Below are positions 18,332 through 29,318 of a stretch of DNA of 64,000 bases, piece by piece. The notes below the pieces were generated by a model, which made no database searches, had not been told where the DNA came from, and was given only the letters and a program-made list of their open reading frames with translations. The stretch comes from Pelomonas baiyunensis (GTDB lineage: Bacteria > Pseudomonadota > Gammaproteobacteria > Burkholderiales > Burkholderiaceae_C). The stretch is from positions 321,395-385,394 of the forward strand of contig NZ_JBIGIB010000005.1 in NCBI RefSeq assembly GCF_043555935.1, given 5' to 3'. Position 1 is the first letter of the stretch; every line of letters starts with the position of its first letter. The position numbers and the translations under genes are program-made.

Positions 18332-19102
18332 ATGAAAAAGCTGATCGCCATCCTGCTGGCCTCGTTGAGCCTGGTCGGTGCTGCCAACGCGTCCAGCGGC
18401 GGTATCGAATGGGACAAGTTCCCCAAGGAAAAGATGTCGGACATGGCGGCGCTGCAAAACGGCGCCAAGCTGTTCGTCAACTACTGCCTGAACTGCCACG
18501 CCGCGGCTTTCATGCGCTACAACCGCATGCGCGACATCGGCCTGACCGAAGCCGACATCAAGAACAACCTGCTGTTCGCCGCCGACAAGGTTGGTGAGAC
18601 CATGAAGGTGAGCATCGATGCCAAGGACGCCAAGGCCTGGTTCGGTGCGAACCCCCCGGACCTGACCGTGATCGCCCGCTCGCGGGCCGACGGTTCCAAG
18701 GGCTCGGGTGCAGACTATCTGTACACCTACATGCGCAGCTTCTATCGCGACGACACGAAGGCGACCGGTTGGAACAACCGGGCGTTCCCGAGCGTGGCGA
18801 TGCCGCATGTGCTGTGGGAGCTTCAAGGCCAGCGCACAGTCAAGTTCGACGAAGTCGCCGACCCGCACGACCACGAAAAGAAGGTGCACGTGTTCGCAGG
18901 TTACGAGCAAGTCTCGGCCGGAAAGTTGACAGAGCGCCAATACGACGATGCAGTGGCCGACCTGGTGGCCTACCTGCAGTGGATGGGTGAGCCGGCGCAG
19001 GCCCAGCGCTTCCAACTGGGTGTGGTCGTGCTGATTTTCCTGCTGTGCCTGACCGTCTTCGCCTGGCGCTTGAATGCGTCGTACTGGAAGGACGTGAAGT
19101 AA
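18332..19102 (+). CDS. petC: Ubiquinol-cytochrome c reductase, cytochrome c1 subunit
   Basis: A 256-residue cytochrome c1. A cleavable signal peptide (about 1-20, ending ANA) is followed by the heme-binding site C52-L-N-C55-H56. A later Met in SVAMPHVLW is the likely sixth iron ligand. A single C-terminal helix (about 227-245) anchors it to the membrane. It passes electrons from the Rieske centre to soluble cytochrome c. It is the last gene of petABC; two terminators follow. Confidence 0.96.
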   Translation: MKKLIAILLASLSLVGAANASSGGIEWDKFPKEKMSDMAALQNGAKLFVNYCLNCHAAAFMRYNRMRDIGLTEADIKNNLLFAADKVGETMKVSIDAKDAKAWFGANPPDLTVIARSRADGSKGSGADYLYTYMRSFYRDDTKATGWNNRAFPSVAMPHVLWELQGQRTVKFDEVADPHDHEKKVHVFAGYEQVSAGKLTERQYDDAVADLVAYLQWMGEPAQAQRFQLGVVVLIFLLCLTVFAWRLNASYWKDVK

Positions 19103-19140
19103 CCGTGCAAGTTCCGGCGTCGCGTTCGCGATGCCGAATC

Positions 19141-19185
19141 ACGCAGTGGGGCGCGCTGACGGCCACCCACTGCGTTTGCTTTTTC
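19141..19185 (+). terminator. Rho-independent terminator of petABC
   Basis: A perfect 10-bp inverted repeat (ACGCAGTGGG at 19141-19150, CCCACTGCGT at 19166-19175, 15-base loop), followed by a T-rich tract, TTTGCTTTTT. It lies 38 bases after the petC stop. Confidence 0.88.
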
Positions 19186-19186
19186 A

Positions 19187-19212
19187 GCGCGACCCACGTG
19201 TCGCGCGTTTTT
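19187..19212 (+). terminator. Second terminator hairpin between petC and sspA
   Basis: A perfect 7-bp stem (GCGCGAC at 19187-19193, GTCGCGC at 19200-19206, 6-base loop) followed by GTTTTT. It starts two bases after the first terminator's T tract and ends 29 bases before sspA. It may act as a backup terminator or shape the 5' leader of sspA. Confidence 0.75.
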
Positions 19213-19241
19213 GATTGATTGACCCCTCGGGAGCCCAAGCC

Positions 19242-19859
19242 ATGATGGTCCTTTACTCCGGTACCACCGACCCCTACTCGCACCGCTGCCGGTTCGTGCT
19301 GTTCGAGAAAGGCATGGACTTCGAAATCCGCGACGTCGACCTGTTCGCGAAGCCCGAAGACATCGCTCTGATGAACCCGTACAACGAGGTGCCCATCCTC
19401 GTTGAGCGCGATCTCATCCTGTACGAGTCGCACATCATCAACGAGTACATCGACGAGCGCTTCCCGCATCCGCAGTTGATGCCCGGCGACCCGGTGGCCC
19501 GTGCCCGTGTGCGCTTGTTCCTGCTGAACTTCGAGAAGGAGTTGTTCGCTCACGTGAACGTGCTGGAAGGCCGCGGCATGACGACCAAGGCGACGGACAA
19601 GCAGTTGGAGAAGGCCCGCGCCCAAATCCGCGATCGCCTGACGCAACTCGCGCCCATCTTCCTGAAGAACAAGTACATGCTGGGCGACGACTTCTCGATG
19701 CTCGACGTGGCCATCGCCCCGCTGCTGTGGCGCCTGGACTACTACGGCATCGACATGTCCAAGAATGCGCTGCCGCTGCTGAAGTACGCCGAGCGAATCT
19801 TCAGCCGCCCGGCGTACATCGAGGCGCTGACGCCCTCGGAAAAGGTGATGCGCCGCTGA
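19242..19859 (+). CDS. sspA: Stringent starvation protein A
   Basis: A 205-residue glutathione-S-transferase-fold protein that binds RNA polymerase and alters transcription in stationary phase and stress. The thioredoxin-like N-terminal domain starts VLYSGTTDPYSHRCRFVLFE and includes NPYNEVPILVERDLILYES. The helical C-terminal domain has LLNFEKELF and MLGDDFSMLDVAIAPLLWRL. I use ATG 19242 because the 9-residue extension upstream carries no family sequence. It overlaps sspB by one base (TGATG) and follows petC, an order conserved in this bacterial group. Confidence 0.96.
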   Translation: MMVLYSGTTDPYSHRCRFVLFEKGMDFEIRDVDLFAKPEDIALMNPYNEVPILVERDLILYESHIINEYIDERFPHPQLMPGDPVARARVRLFLLNFEKELFAHVNVLEGRGMTTKATDKQLEKARAQIRDRLTQLAPIFLKNKYMLGDDFSMLDVAIAPLLWRLDYYGIDMSKNALPLLKYAERIFSRPAYIEALTPSEKVMRR

Positions 19860-20356
19860 TGGACGCCACCTCGGCTTCTGGGGGCTCGGCGGGTGGCACG
19901 TCCACCCGCCCTTACCTGATCCGTGCGCTGCACGATTGGTGCACCGACAACGGATTCACGCCCTACATCGCGGTGCACGTTGACCGCTCGGTGCAGGTGC
20001 CGATGGAGTACGTCTCGAACAACGAAATCGTGCTGAACATCGGTTTCGATGCGACGAGTGGTCTCGAGTTGGGCAACGAATTCGTCCAGTTCAAGGCGCG
20101 ATTCGGTGGGGTGGCGCGCGAGATCGTGGTGCCCGTGGATCACGTGGTGGCCATTTACGCTCGCGAGAACGGGCAAGGCATGGCCTTCCCCGCGCCGGAG
20201 CCCGTGACCGATGCGGCGGAGCCGGCGGCAGCGCCTGCACCCGTCAAAGCCGGGCTTCGCCTCGCGCCGGAGCGCCCGACCGAAGGTGAGAATGAGCCGC
20301 CGCCCGAGCCGCCCAGCACCGGTGGCGCTCGTCCTTCGCTGAAACGGGTCAAATGA
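19859..20356 (+). CDS. sspB: ClpXP specificity adaptor SspB
   Basis: A 165-residue adaptor that delivers ssrA-tagged proteins to ClpXP. The substrate-binding domain (about 18-115) starts RPYLIRALHDWCTDNGFTPY and contains ARFGGVAREIVVPVDHVVAI. A long Pro/Glu/Ala-rich linker leads to the C-terminal SLKRVK, matching the short ClpX-binding tail of SspB. The start overlaps the sspA stop by one base, so the two genes are coupled. Confidence 0.95.
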   Translation: MDATSASGGSAGGTSTRPYLIRALHDWCTDNGFTPYIAVHVDRSVQVPMEYVSNNEIVLNIGFDATSGLELGNEFVQFKARFGGVAREIVVPVDHVVAIYARENGQGMAFPAPEPVTDAAEPAAAPAPVKAGLRLAPERPTEGENEPPPEPPSTGGARPSLKRVK

Positions 20357-20367
20357 CCGCCTAGAAT
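20339..20367 (+). promoter_or_regulatory. Putative promoter of tRNA-Thr
   Basis: CTGAAA at 20339-20344 and TAGAAT at 20362-20367 are separated by 17 bases, a sigma-70-like layout. The -35 lies in the last codons of sspB. Transcription would begin a few bases before the tRNA at 20382. Confidence 0.5.
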
Positions 20368-20381
20368 GCGGCGCCAATGAC

Positions 20382-20457
20382 GCCGGCTTAGCTCAGTTGG
20401 TAGAGCAACCGCCTTGTAAGCGGTAGGTCATCAGTTCGAATCCGATAGCCGGCACCA
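20382..20457 (+). tRNA. tRNA-Thr (anticodon UGU)
   Basis: A 76-base cloverleaf with CCA encoded. The acceptor stem pairs GCCGGCT with AGCCGGC. The D arm is GCTC/GAGC around AGTTGGTA. The anticodon stem ACCGC/GCGGT encloses loop CTTGTAA with anticodon TGT. The T loop is TTCGAAT. It reads ACA and probably other ACN threonine codons. It stands alone between sspB and a strong terminator. Confidence 0.97.
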
Positions 20458-20461
20458 AACG

Positions 20462-20491
20462 AAACCCGCTGCACTGCGCAGCGGGTTTTTT
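20462..20491 (+). terminator. Rho-independent terminator of tRNA-Thr
   Basis: An 8-bp stem CCCGCTGC (20465-20472) / GCAGCGGG (20478-20485) with a 5-base loop, extended by A-T pairs, followed by six T residues. The convergent DciA-like gene stops within the T tract at 20491. In the opposite direction the hairpin ends in TTTCGTTT and may also work weakly for that gene. Confidence 0.92.
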
Positions 20492-20826
20492 CATGCCTGC
20501 TTCAGTTTGATTCGCATGCGCTGCGGATAGCCGGCCTGGTTCAGTGCCGACTCGAGCCGCGGCAGCAGTTGCCGCAGCTTGGCTGCCACGGCCGCGTTGG
20601 CGACGAGCACGGTCCAGCACTCCTCGTCCAAGGGGCCTGCTTCGATGTGTGGCGACAGCGTGCCGGGCATGGCCCGACGAATCAGCGCCAGCCGCCGTTC
20701 CGACGCTTGCAAGCGTTCAGTCAAGGCCCGCAGACCGGCGTGCGATTGCAGTGCCTGCGACAGCGGCGTTGGGGCGGGCACGCTGGTCCGCACACGTGCG
20801 GGCAAAAAATTGGGTCCTGACGCCAT
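20491..20826 (-). CDS. DUF721 / DciA-like protein
   Basis: A 111-residue protein of the DUF721 family. Family members include DciA, the ancestral loader of the replicative helicase DnaB. The conserved core is about residues 40-105 (HIEAGPLDEECWTVLVANAA, then KLRQLLPRLESAL). The N-terminal 35 residues are a variable linker. The ATG at 20826 is preferred over the long upstream frame, which runs antisense into secA. Related genomes often place this gene next to secA, as here, where it is divergent from it. Confidence 0.78.
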   Translation of the reverse strand: MASGPNFLPARVRTSVPAPTPLSQALQSHAGLRALTERLQASERRLALIRRAMPGTLSPHIEAGPLDEECWTVLVANAAVAAKLRQLLPRLESALNQAGYPQRMRIKLKQA

Positions 20827-20989
20827 GCCGTCAGTGTAATGAGCCCCCCGGAAAGGCTCACGGGAGGCGCTGCTAAACTGCCCGGCTTTGCGCATCAGGG
20901 CAATACCTGCCTTGCGATGTTGCGCAACGTCCTCAGATTCCAGCGTCCGAGCCGCCCGGCTCACGTCGACCGTACCACTCCTTCGCAGC

Positions 20990-23734
<2,745 letters not shown>

Positions 23735-23896
23735 TCGGCTGAGCCTCGGGCCGGCCGCGCGGTGTCGTGGCAGGCCGACACCGCCTGCCCTGAAGCCCGC
23801 AGTCGGGGGATGGCGCCGCAGGCTGCACCCCCCTAGAGTGAAGTCCTCAGGTCGAACTTCGCCCTGAACCTACAAATACGTCAGTTGGGAAGACCA

Positions 23897-24400
23897 ATGA
23901 AAAAGCTGCTGAGCGCTCTGGCGCTGTTCACCTCGCTCGCCATGGGCGGCGCCCAAGCGGGCGTGCTGCCGGTGCTGACGGCCACGGGCCTGCAAGACGC
24001 CACCGGTGGTTGGGGCACATCTTTCACCAAGACGGCGGACTTCACGCTGGATGCCAACACCTGGGTGGGCGGTTCGCTGTTCACGGTGGGCGCCCTGGGT
24101 GGCTCGCCGTTCGTGGATGTGCAGTCGGTCTTGCTGAAGCAGGGCAATGTCCAGATCAACTGGACGGAGACCTTGGGCATTGATTGGAGCCAGTTCGACG
24201 GCGTCGAGCAGTGGGCCATGCCGACCGTGAATCTGTCGGCCGGTCAGTGGACCCTCGTCGTGACGGGTGTGACCTATGCGGACAAGCTGGGCGATGGAGT
24301 TCAGGCTTCGGTCGAACTGCCGGAACCCCAGTCCTTGGCCTTGGCTGCTTTGGCTCTGGCTGGCGTTGGCGCGACCCGCCTGCGTCGTCGCGCTGACTGA
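23897..24400 (+). CDS. PEP-CTERM exported protein
   Basis: A 167-residue surface or secreted protein with a Sec signal peptide (about 1-21, ending GAQA) and a C-terminal PEP-CTERM sorting signal: LPEPQSLALAALALAGVG, then a basic RLRRRAD tail. Proteins with this tail are processed by exosortase and usually belong to extracellular matrix or exopolysaccharide systems. The middle is a beta-rich stretch without a domain I recognise. An in-frame TTG at 23885 is a less likely start. The next PEP-CTERM gene begins 33 bases after the stop. The exosortase is not in this window. Confidence 0.85.
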   Translation: MKKLLSALALFTSLAMGGAQAGVLPVLTATGLQDATGGWGTSFTKTADFTLDANTWVGGSLFTVGALGGSPFVDVQSVLLKQGNVQINWTETLGIDWSQFDGVEQWAMPTVNLSAGQWTLVVTGVTYADKLGDGVQASVELPEPQSLALAALALAGVGATRLRRRAD

Positions 24401-24433
24401 GCTTTGCGTCCCCGCTGCATCACAGGATTGATC

Positions 24434-25144
24434 ATGAAGTACGCAGTTTTTGCCGCCGGTGTTTTGGCCCTCGCCCTGTCGCCCGCGTCCGCGGCGACGG
24501 TGGATGTGCAGTTTGGCGGTCTGGATAACGCTGCCATCAAGCTCAGCGCGAAGGACTTGAACCTGGGCGCGGGGCCCGTTGTGTCGAATTTCGCCACGTC
24601 AGCCCTCAGCTACTCGTATGTGGGCGGTGCGAGCTTCCTGGCGTTTTGCATCGAGCCGGAGCAGAGCAATGGGCGCGCAGGCGTCTCGTTGACTTATACA
24701 GTGGACAGCTTCACTGGCACGCAATCCAAGCTGCTGCAAGGTCTGTACTCCACGGAGTACGCCAAGCTGGCCAGCTACACCGACAAGGCGGCCTTCCAAG
24801 TTGCGGTGTGGGAAATCGTGCGCGAGACCTCGGGCACGTTGAACGCCGCCGACGGTAAGTTTTTCTTGATGGGCACCAGCAATCAGCTGAACTCCCAGTC
24901 TGAGCAAGACGCCGTGGCCAATTTGGCCAACAGTTTCCTGGCTGCTGCGGCCGGCTACACCGGTGCTGCGCAGTACGGCCTGGTCAAGCTGACGAACGCG
25001 ACCCGGCAGGATCTGATCACAGCCACGCCTCTGGCCGCTGTCACGCCCAACGTCACTCCGGTTCCGGAACCCGAAACCTACGCCCTGCTGCTGGCCGGTT
25101 TGGGTGTGGTGGGCTTGAAGGCCCGTCGCCGTTCGGCGCGCTGA
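24434..25144 (+). CDS. PEP-CTERM protein with thioester-domain-like signature
   Basis: A 236-residue exported protein: signal peptide about 1-20 (ends SASA), PEP-CTERM tail PEPETYALLLAGLGVVGLKA followed by RRRSAR. The mature domain has FLAFCIEPEQ (C72) and, 50 residues later, AAFQVAVWEI (Q122, W126). This Cys plus Q-x-A-V-W pattern resembles thioester domains (TED), in which a Cys-Gln crosslink lets a surface adhesin bind covalently to its target. The presence of a real thioester is inference. It follows the first PEP-CTERM gene by 33 bases and is closed by a terminator. Confidence 0.83.
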   Translation: MKYAVFAAGVLALALSPASAATVDVQFGGLDNAAIKLSAKDLNLGAGPVVSNFATSALSYSYVGGASFLAFCIEPEQSNGRAGVSLTYTVDSFTGTQSKLLQGLYSTEYAKLASYTDKAAFQVAVWEIVRETSGTLNAADGKFFLMGTSNQLNSQSEQDAVANLANSFLAAAAGYTGAAQYGLVKLTNATRQDLITATPLAAVTPNVTPVPEPETYALLLAGLGVVGLKARRRSAR

Positions 25145-25167
25145 ACGCCAGCCTTCGGGCTGCAACG

Positions 25168-25197
25168 AAAGGCTCCTTCGGGAGCCTTTTGTTTTTT
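25168..25197 (+). terminator. Rho-independent terminator of the PEP-CTERM gene pair
   Basis: Stem GGCTCC (25171-25176) / GGAGCC (25181-25186) with a TTCG tetraloop, extended by A-T pairs, followed by TTTTGTTTTTT. It lies 23 bases after the stop of the second PEP-CTERM gene. Confidence 0.93.
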
Positions 25198-25285
25198 CTG
25201 GCCGCCCACCCGGAGGAGGCGGCGCTGCGGTGCGGGTCGCTTCCTACAATCCGCGCGCTGTTTTGTCCCATTTTTTGATCGCGCC

Positions 25286-26515
25286 ATGCCCGTCAACCTG
25301 TCTGCCCCCGATCCTTCCACCCTGTTGCCCGTGCCGGGCGTGCGCCTTGGCGTGACGATGGCCGGCGTGCGCAAGGCCAACCGGCGGGACCTGACCGTCA
25401 TTGCGCTCGACGACGGCGCTGCCGTGGCCGGGGTGTTCACCACCAACCGCTTCTGCGCCGCGCCGGTGCAGCTGTGCCGCGCGCATCTGGCCGGCGGCTC
25501 GGCGGTGCGCGCGTTGCTGATCAACACCGGCAATGCCAACGCCGGCACGGGGGCCGACGGCCTGGCGCGGGCCCGCCAAACCTGCGAGGCCCTGGCCGGC
25601 CTGATGGGCTGCGCGCCCGAGCAGATCCTGCCGTTCTCCACCGGTGTGATCATGGAAACCCTGCCGGTGGACCGCATCACCGCCGGCCTGCCGGCCGCAC
25701 TTGCTGCCCTGCAGAGCAACGCCTGGGGCGAAGCCGCCGCCGGCATCATGACCACCGACACCTTGCCCAAGGCTGCCTCGCGCCGCATCGAGATCGGCGG
25801 CGTGCCGGTCACGCTGACGGGCATCTCCAAGGGCGCCGGCATGATCCGGCCGAACATGGCCACGATGCTGGGCTTCATCGCCACCGATGCGCGCATCGCC
25901 CCGGCCCTGTTGCAGCCCCTGGTGAAGGAAGCGGCCGATGCGTCGTTCAACCGCATCACCATCGATGGTGATACCTCCACCAACGACTGCTTCATGCTGA
26001 TCGCGAGCCGACAGGCCGCGCACGCCGAGATCACCTCGCTGGACAGCGCCGAGGCCCAGGCCCTGCGCACCGCGCTGATTTCGCTGGCGCAGGAACTGGC
26101 CCAGGCCATCGTGCGCGACGGCGAGGGCGCGACCAAGTTCATTGCCATCACGATCGAAGGCGGCCGCACCGAGGCCGAATGCCAGCTGGCGGCCTACGCC
26201 ATTGCGCACTCGCCGCTGGTCAAGACCGCGTTCTTCGCCAGCGACCCGAACCTGGGCCGCATCCTGGCCGCCGTGGGCTATGCCGGCATCACCGACCTGG
26301 ACCAGGGCTTGATCGACCTGGACCTGGACGACGTGGCCGTGGTGCGCCAGGGCGGCCGCCTGCCCAGCTACCGCGAAGAAGAGGGCCAGCGCGTGATGAA
26401 GCAGGCCGAGATCACCATCCGCGTGGGCCTGAACCGCGGTACGGCCAGTGCCACGGTCTGGACCTGCGACCTGAGCCACGACTACGTCAGCATCAACGCC
26501 GACTACCGCAGCTGA
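25286..26515 (+). CDS. argJ: Bifunctional glutamate N-acetyltransferase / amino-acid acetyltransferase
   Basis: A 409-residue ArgJ of arginine biosynthesis. It moves the acetyl group from N-acetylornithine to glutamate, recycling acetate, and in bifunctional forms also uses acetyl-CoA. The precursor cuts itself between A192 and T193 in RPNMATMLGF; the new N-terminal Thr is the nucleophile. The oxyanion-hole TTG region lies upstream (LPFSTGVIME) and the C-terminus SINADYRS is typical. Whether it is mono- or bifunctional cannot be told from sequence alone. Its usual downstream neighbour, the DUF815 ATPase, is at 1.9 kb here. Confidence 0.97.
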   Translation: MPVNLSAPDPSTLLPVPGVRLGVTMAGVRKANRRDLTVIALDDGAAVAGVFTTNRFCAAPVQLCRAHLAGGSAVRALLINTGNANAGTGADGLARARQTCEALAGLMGCAPEQILPFSTGVIMETLPVDRITAGLPAALAALQSNAWGEAAAGIMTTDTLPKAASRRIEIGGVPVTLTGISKGAGMIRPNMATMLGFIATDARIAPALLQPLVKEAADASFNRITIDGDTSTNDCFMLIASRQAAHAEITSLDSAEAQALRTALISLAQELAQAIVRDGEGATKFIAITIEGGRTEAECQLAAYAIAHSPLVKTAFFASDPNLGRILAAVGYAGITDLDQGLIDLDLDDVAVVRQGGRLPSYREEEGQRVMKQAEITIRVGLNRGTASATVWTCDLSHDYVSINADYRS

Positions 26516-26660
26516 GCCTGCGCGCGGGTGCAGCACGCGGCCAACGAGGCGCCCCGCGGCCGGTGCCGGCGGGGCGGCTGGGTGAAACCCTGCGTGACCA
26601 TCGGCGCGCCGTGAGGTGGCCCTGACAATGCGCGCCATCAAAAAACGTGGACGCTGTGTC

Positions 26661-28790
26661 ATGAAGCTCACCCTCTCTGCACTCACGCTGGCTGCGGTCC
26701 TGTCGACGGGCGCGCAGGCCCAAGGCCTCAGCTACCCGGCCACCCGCAAGGTCGATCAGGTGGACACCTACCACGGCACCGCCGTGGCCGACCCCTACCG
26801 CTGGCTGGAAGACGACAACGCCGCCGACACCAAGGCCTGGGTCGTCCAGCAAAACCAGGTCACTGACCAGTTCCTGGCGGCCATGCCGCAGCGCCTGCCG
26901 GCGCGCCGCATCTACACCGAGCTGTACAACTTCGAGCGCTTCGGCATCCCGTTCCGGGAAGGCGGCCGCTATTTCTGGACGCGCAACGACGGCCTGCAGC
27001 AGCAGAACGTGCTGTACACGGCCAAGTCGCTGACCGACACCCCGCAAGTGGCGCTGGACCCCAACGCCATGAGCAAGGACGGCACCGTGGCGCTGAGTGG
27101 CGTGGTGCCCTCGCGTGACGGCAAGCTGCTGGCCTATGGTGTGGCCGGCGCGGGCTCCGACTGGCAGACCTGGAAGGTGCGCGACCTGGCCACCGGGCAA
27201 GACCTGCCGGACACCATCGAGTGGGTGAAGTTCAGCAGCGCCGCCTGGACGGCCGATGGCAAAGGCTTCTTCTACGCCCGTTACGACGCCCCCAAGGCCG
27301 GCGAGGCGCTCAAGGGCGCCAACTACTTCCAAAAGCTCTACTACCACCGCCTGGGCACGGCGCAGGCCGACGACGTGCTGGTGCTGGAAAACCGGGACGA
27401 CAAGGAATGGGGCTTCGGCGCCGGCGTGTCCGACGACGGTCAGCACCTGCTGGTCACGGTCTGGAAGAGTGCTGGCAGCAAGAACGGCCTGATGGTGCTG
27501 CCGCTGCCCAAGGGCGCTTTCGCGGGTGGCAAGCCGCAGGCGATTTCGCTGGACTTCGACGCGCAGTACGTGCCGGTGGTCACCGTGGGTCAGCGTCTCA
27601 TCGTCAAGACCGACAAGGGCGCGCCGCGTGGCAAGCTGATTTCGGTGGACCTGAAGAACCCCGCCCCCGCCGGCTGGAAGACGCTGGTGGCCGAAGGGCC
27701 GGACGCCATGACCGGCGCCTCCGCTGTGGGCGGCCGATTCCTGCTGAGCTACCTGCACGACGCCGCCACGCTGGTGCGTGTGCACGCCGCCGACGGCAAG
27801 GCGCTGTCGGACGTGAAGCTGCCGGGCGTGGGCACGGCCGGCGGCTTCGGCGGCCACTGGAACGCTGCCGAGACCTTCTTCAGCTACACCAGCCTGACCA
27901 CCCCGGCGTCCATCTACCGCTTTGACGTCAAGACCGGCAAGGTCTCGGCCTTCAAGGAACCCAAGACGGCGTTCAACACCGACGAGTTCGAGACGCGCCG
28001 CGAGTTCGTCACCAGCAAGGACGGCACGCGCTTTCCGATCTTCATCGCCGCCAAGAAGGGCCTGAAGCTCGACGGCAGCAACCCGACCATCCTGTACGGC
28101 TACGGCGGCTTCGACGTGTCCATCACGCCGGCCTACGGCGTGACGGCGGCCACCTGGCTCAAGATGGGCGGCGTGTACGTGATGGCCTCCATCCGCGGTG
28201 GCGGCGAGTACGGCTCGGCCTGGCACGAGGCCGGCACCAAGCTCAAGAAGCAGAACGTGTTCGACGACTTCATCGCCGCGGCCGAGTGGCTGGTCAAGAA
28301 CAAGATCGCCAGCCCCGCCACGCTGGCCATCAACGGCGGCTCCAACGGCGGCCTGCTGGTGGGCGCGGTCACCAACCAGCGGCCGGACCTGTTCGCCGCT
28401 GCGGTGCCGCAGGTGGGCGTGATGGACATGCTGCGCTACCAGAACTTCACCATCGGCTGGGCCTGGGCCACCGACTACGGCACCAGCAAAGACAGCCCCG
28501 AGATGTTCAAGGCGCTGCTGGCCTACTCGCCGGTGCACAACATCAAGAGCGGCGTGAACTACCCGGCCGTGATGGTGACCACCGGCGACCACGACGACCG
28601 TGTCGTGCCCGCGCACAGCTTCAAGTACGCCGCCACGCTGCAGGCCGCGGAAACCGGCCCGGCGCCCAAGCTGATCCGCATCGAAACCAACGCAGGCCAC
28701 GGCGCGGGCAAGCCCACCTCCAAGATCATCGAGGAGCGCAGCGACATCCTGGCGTTCTTTGCGAACACCATGAAGCTTGAGGTGAAGTGA
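26661..28790 (+). CDS. Exported prolyl oligopeptidase (peptidase family S9)
   Basis: A 709-residue serine peptidase that cuts short peptides after proline. A signal peptide (about 1-20, ending GAQA) sends it to the periplasm. The N-terminal part and beta-propeller occupy about 25-430 (DPYRWLEDDNA is the family start), then the alpha/beta-hydrolase domain. The triad is Ser in GGSNGGLLVG, Asp in DHDDRVVPAHSF and His in NAGHGAGKP. The ATG at 26661 is chosen because it places the signal peptide at the N-terminus; the frame extends 15 codons further upstream. Confidence 0.95.
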   Translation: MKLTLSALTLAAVLSTGAQAQGLSYPATRKVDQVDTYHGTAVADPYRWLEDDNAADTKAWVVQQNQVTDQFLAAMPQRLPARRIYTELYNFERFGIPFREGGRYFWTRNDGLQQQNVLYTAKSLTDTPQVALDPNAMSKDGTVALSGVVPSRDGKLLAYGVAGAGSDWQTWKVRDLATGQDLPDTIEWVKFSSAAWTADGKGFFYARYDAPKAGEALKGANYFQKLYYHRLGTAQADDVLVLENRDDKEWGFGAGVSDDGQHLLVTVWKSAGSKNGLMVLPLPKGAFAGGKPQAISLDFDAQYVPVVTVGQRLIVKTDKGAPRGKLISVDLKNPAPAGWKTLVAEGPDAMTGASAVGGRFLLSYLHDAATLVRVHAADGKALSDVKLPGVGTAGGFGGHWNAAETFFSYTSLTTPASIYRFDVKTGKVSAFKEPKTAFNTDEFETRREFVTSKDGTRFPIFIAAKKGLKLDGSNPTILYGYGGFDVSITPAYGVTAATWLKMGGVYVMASIRGGGEYGSAWHEAGTKLKKQNVFDDFIAAAEWLVKNKIASPATLAINGGSNGGLLVGAVTNQRPDLFAAAVPQVGVMDMLRYQNFTIGWAWATDYGTSKDSPEMFKALLAYSPVHNIKSGVNYPAVMVTTGDHDDRVVPAHSFKYAATLQAAETGPAPKLIRIETNAGHGAGKPTSKIIEERSDILAFFANTMKLEVK

Positions 28791-28863
28791 AGGTGAGGCA
28801 GGCTCTCGTCCGGCATCGCTTGGCAGTCCGGCTGAGGGCGGCCCGGTGCGCGGCCTGTCGCCC

Positions 28864-29301
28864 ATGAACACCACCTTGCGTGACCTGGGCATCGACGAGG
28901 TCGACGCCCTCGTGTCGCTGTACCAGCACCTGAACGCGGGCGATGCGCCGCCGTCCCCCGAGGCGGTGCAGGCGGTGTTCCGGCACCCGGGCCTGCGCCA
29001 CTTCGGCGTGTTTGAGGGGGCGCAGCTCATCGCGAGCTGCAACCTCGCCGTGATTCCCAACCTCACGCGTGGCGGGCGGTCCTACGGCGTCATCGAGAAC
29101 GTCGTGACGGATGCGGCCCACCGCGGCCGCGGCCATGGCCAGGCCGTCATCCGGCACGCCATCGCGCAGGCCTGGACGATGGGCGCCTACAAGGTGGTGC
29201 TGACCACCAGCCGCAAAGACCCCGCGGTGTGGGCCTTTTACGAGCGCTGCGGCTTTGACAGCGGCGACAAGCGCGCCTTCGTCATCCGCCGGCCGGCCTG
29301 A
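28864..29301 (+). CDS. GNAT-family N-acetyltransferase
   Basis: A 145-residue single-domain acetyltransferase. The acetyl-CoA-binding motif A is VVTDAAHRGRGHGQAVIRHA (the R/Q-x-x-G-x-G/A loop), followed by KVVLTTSRKDPAVWAFYERC, typical of GNAT motif B. The acceptor substrate cannot be predicted. I prefer ATG 28864 to an in-frame GTG at 28846. It is convergent with the MBL-fold gene 17 bases away. Confidence 0.85.
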   Translation: MNTTLRDLGIDEVDALVSLYQHLNAGDAPPSPEAVQAVFRHPGLRHFGVFEGAQLIASCNLAVIPNLTRGGRSYGVIENVVTDAAHRGRGHGQAVIRHAIAQAWTMGAYKVVLTTSRKDPAVWAFYERCGFDSGDKRAFVIRRPA

Positions 29302-29318
29302 GCCGGCTCAGGCGGCGT

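Noticed and set aside
20431..20449. A-C mismatch in the T stem of tRNA-Thr (ATCAG with CCGAT)
   Set aside because: As I recall, the E. coli UGU threonine tRNA has the same mismatch at this place, so it is probably a normal feature and not a sign of a pseudogene.
20888..20989. Longer SecA start with 34 extra N-terminal residues
   Set aside because: These residues are not SecA-like and overlap the upstream promoter region; ATG 20990 gives the standard N-terminus.
23760..23783. 8-bp hairpin after secA (CGGTGTCG/CGACACCG) as terminator
   Set aside because: The stem is perfect but is followed by a C-rich stretch without T residues, so it is not a typical intrinsic terminator.
23811..23826. Possible sigma-54 site (TGGC...CTGC) before the first PEP-CTERM gene
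   Set aside because: The spacing between GG and GC is 11 bases, not 10, and the -12 box is CTGC. The site before the gene at 34578 is much better.
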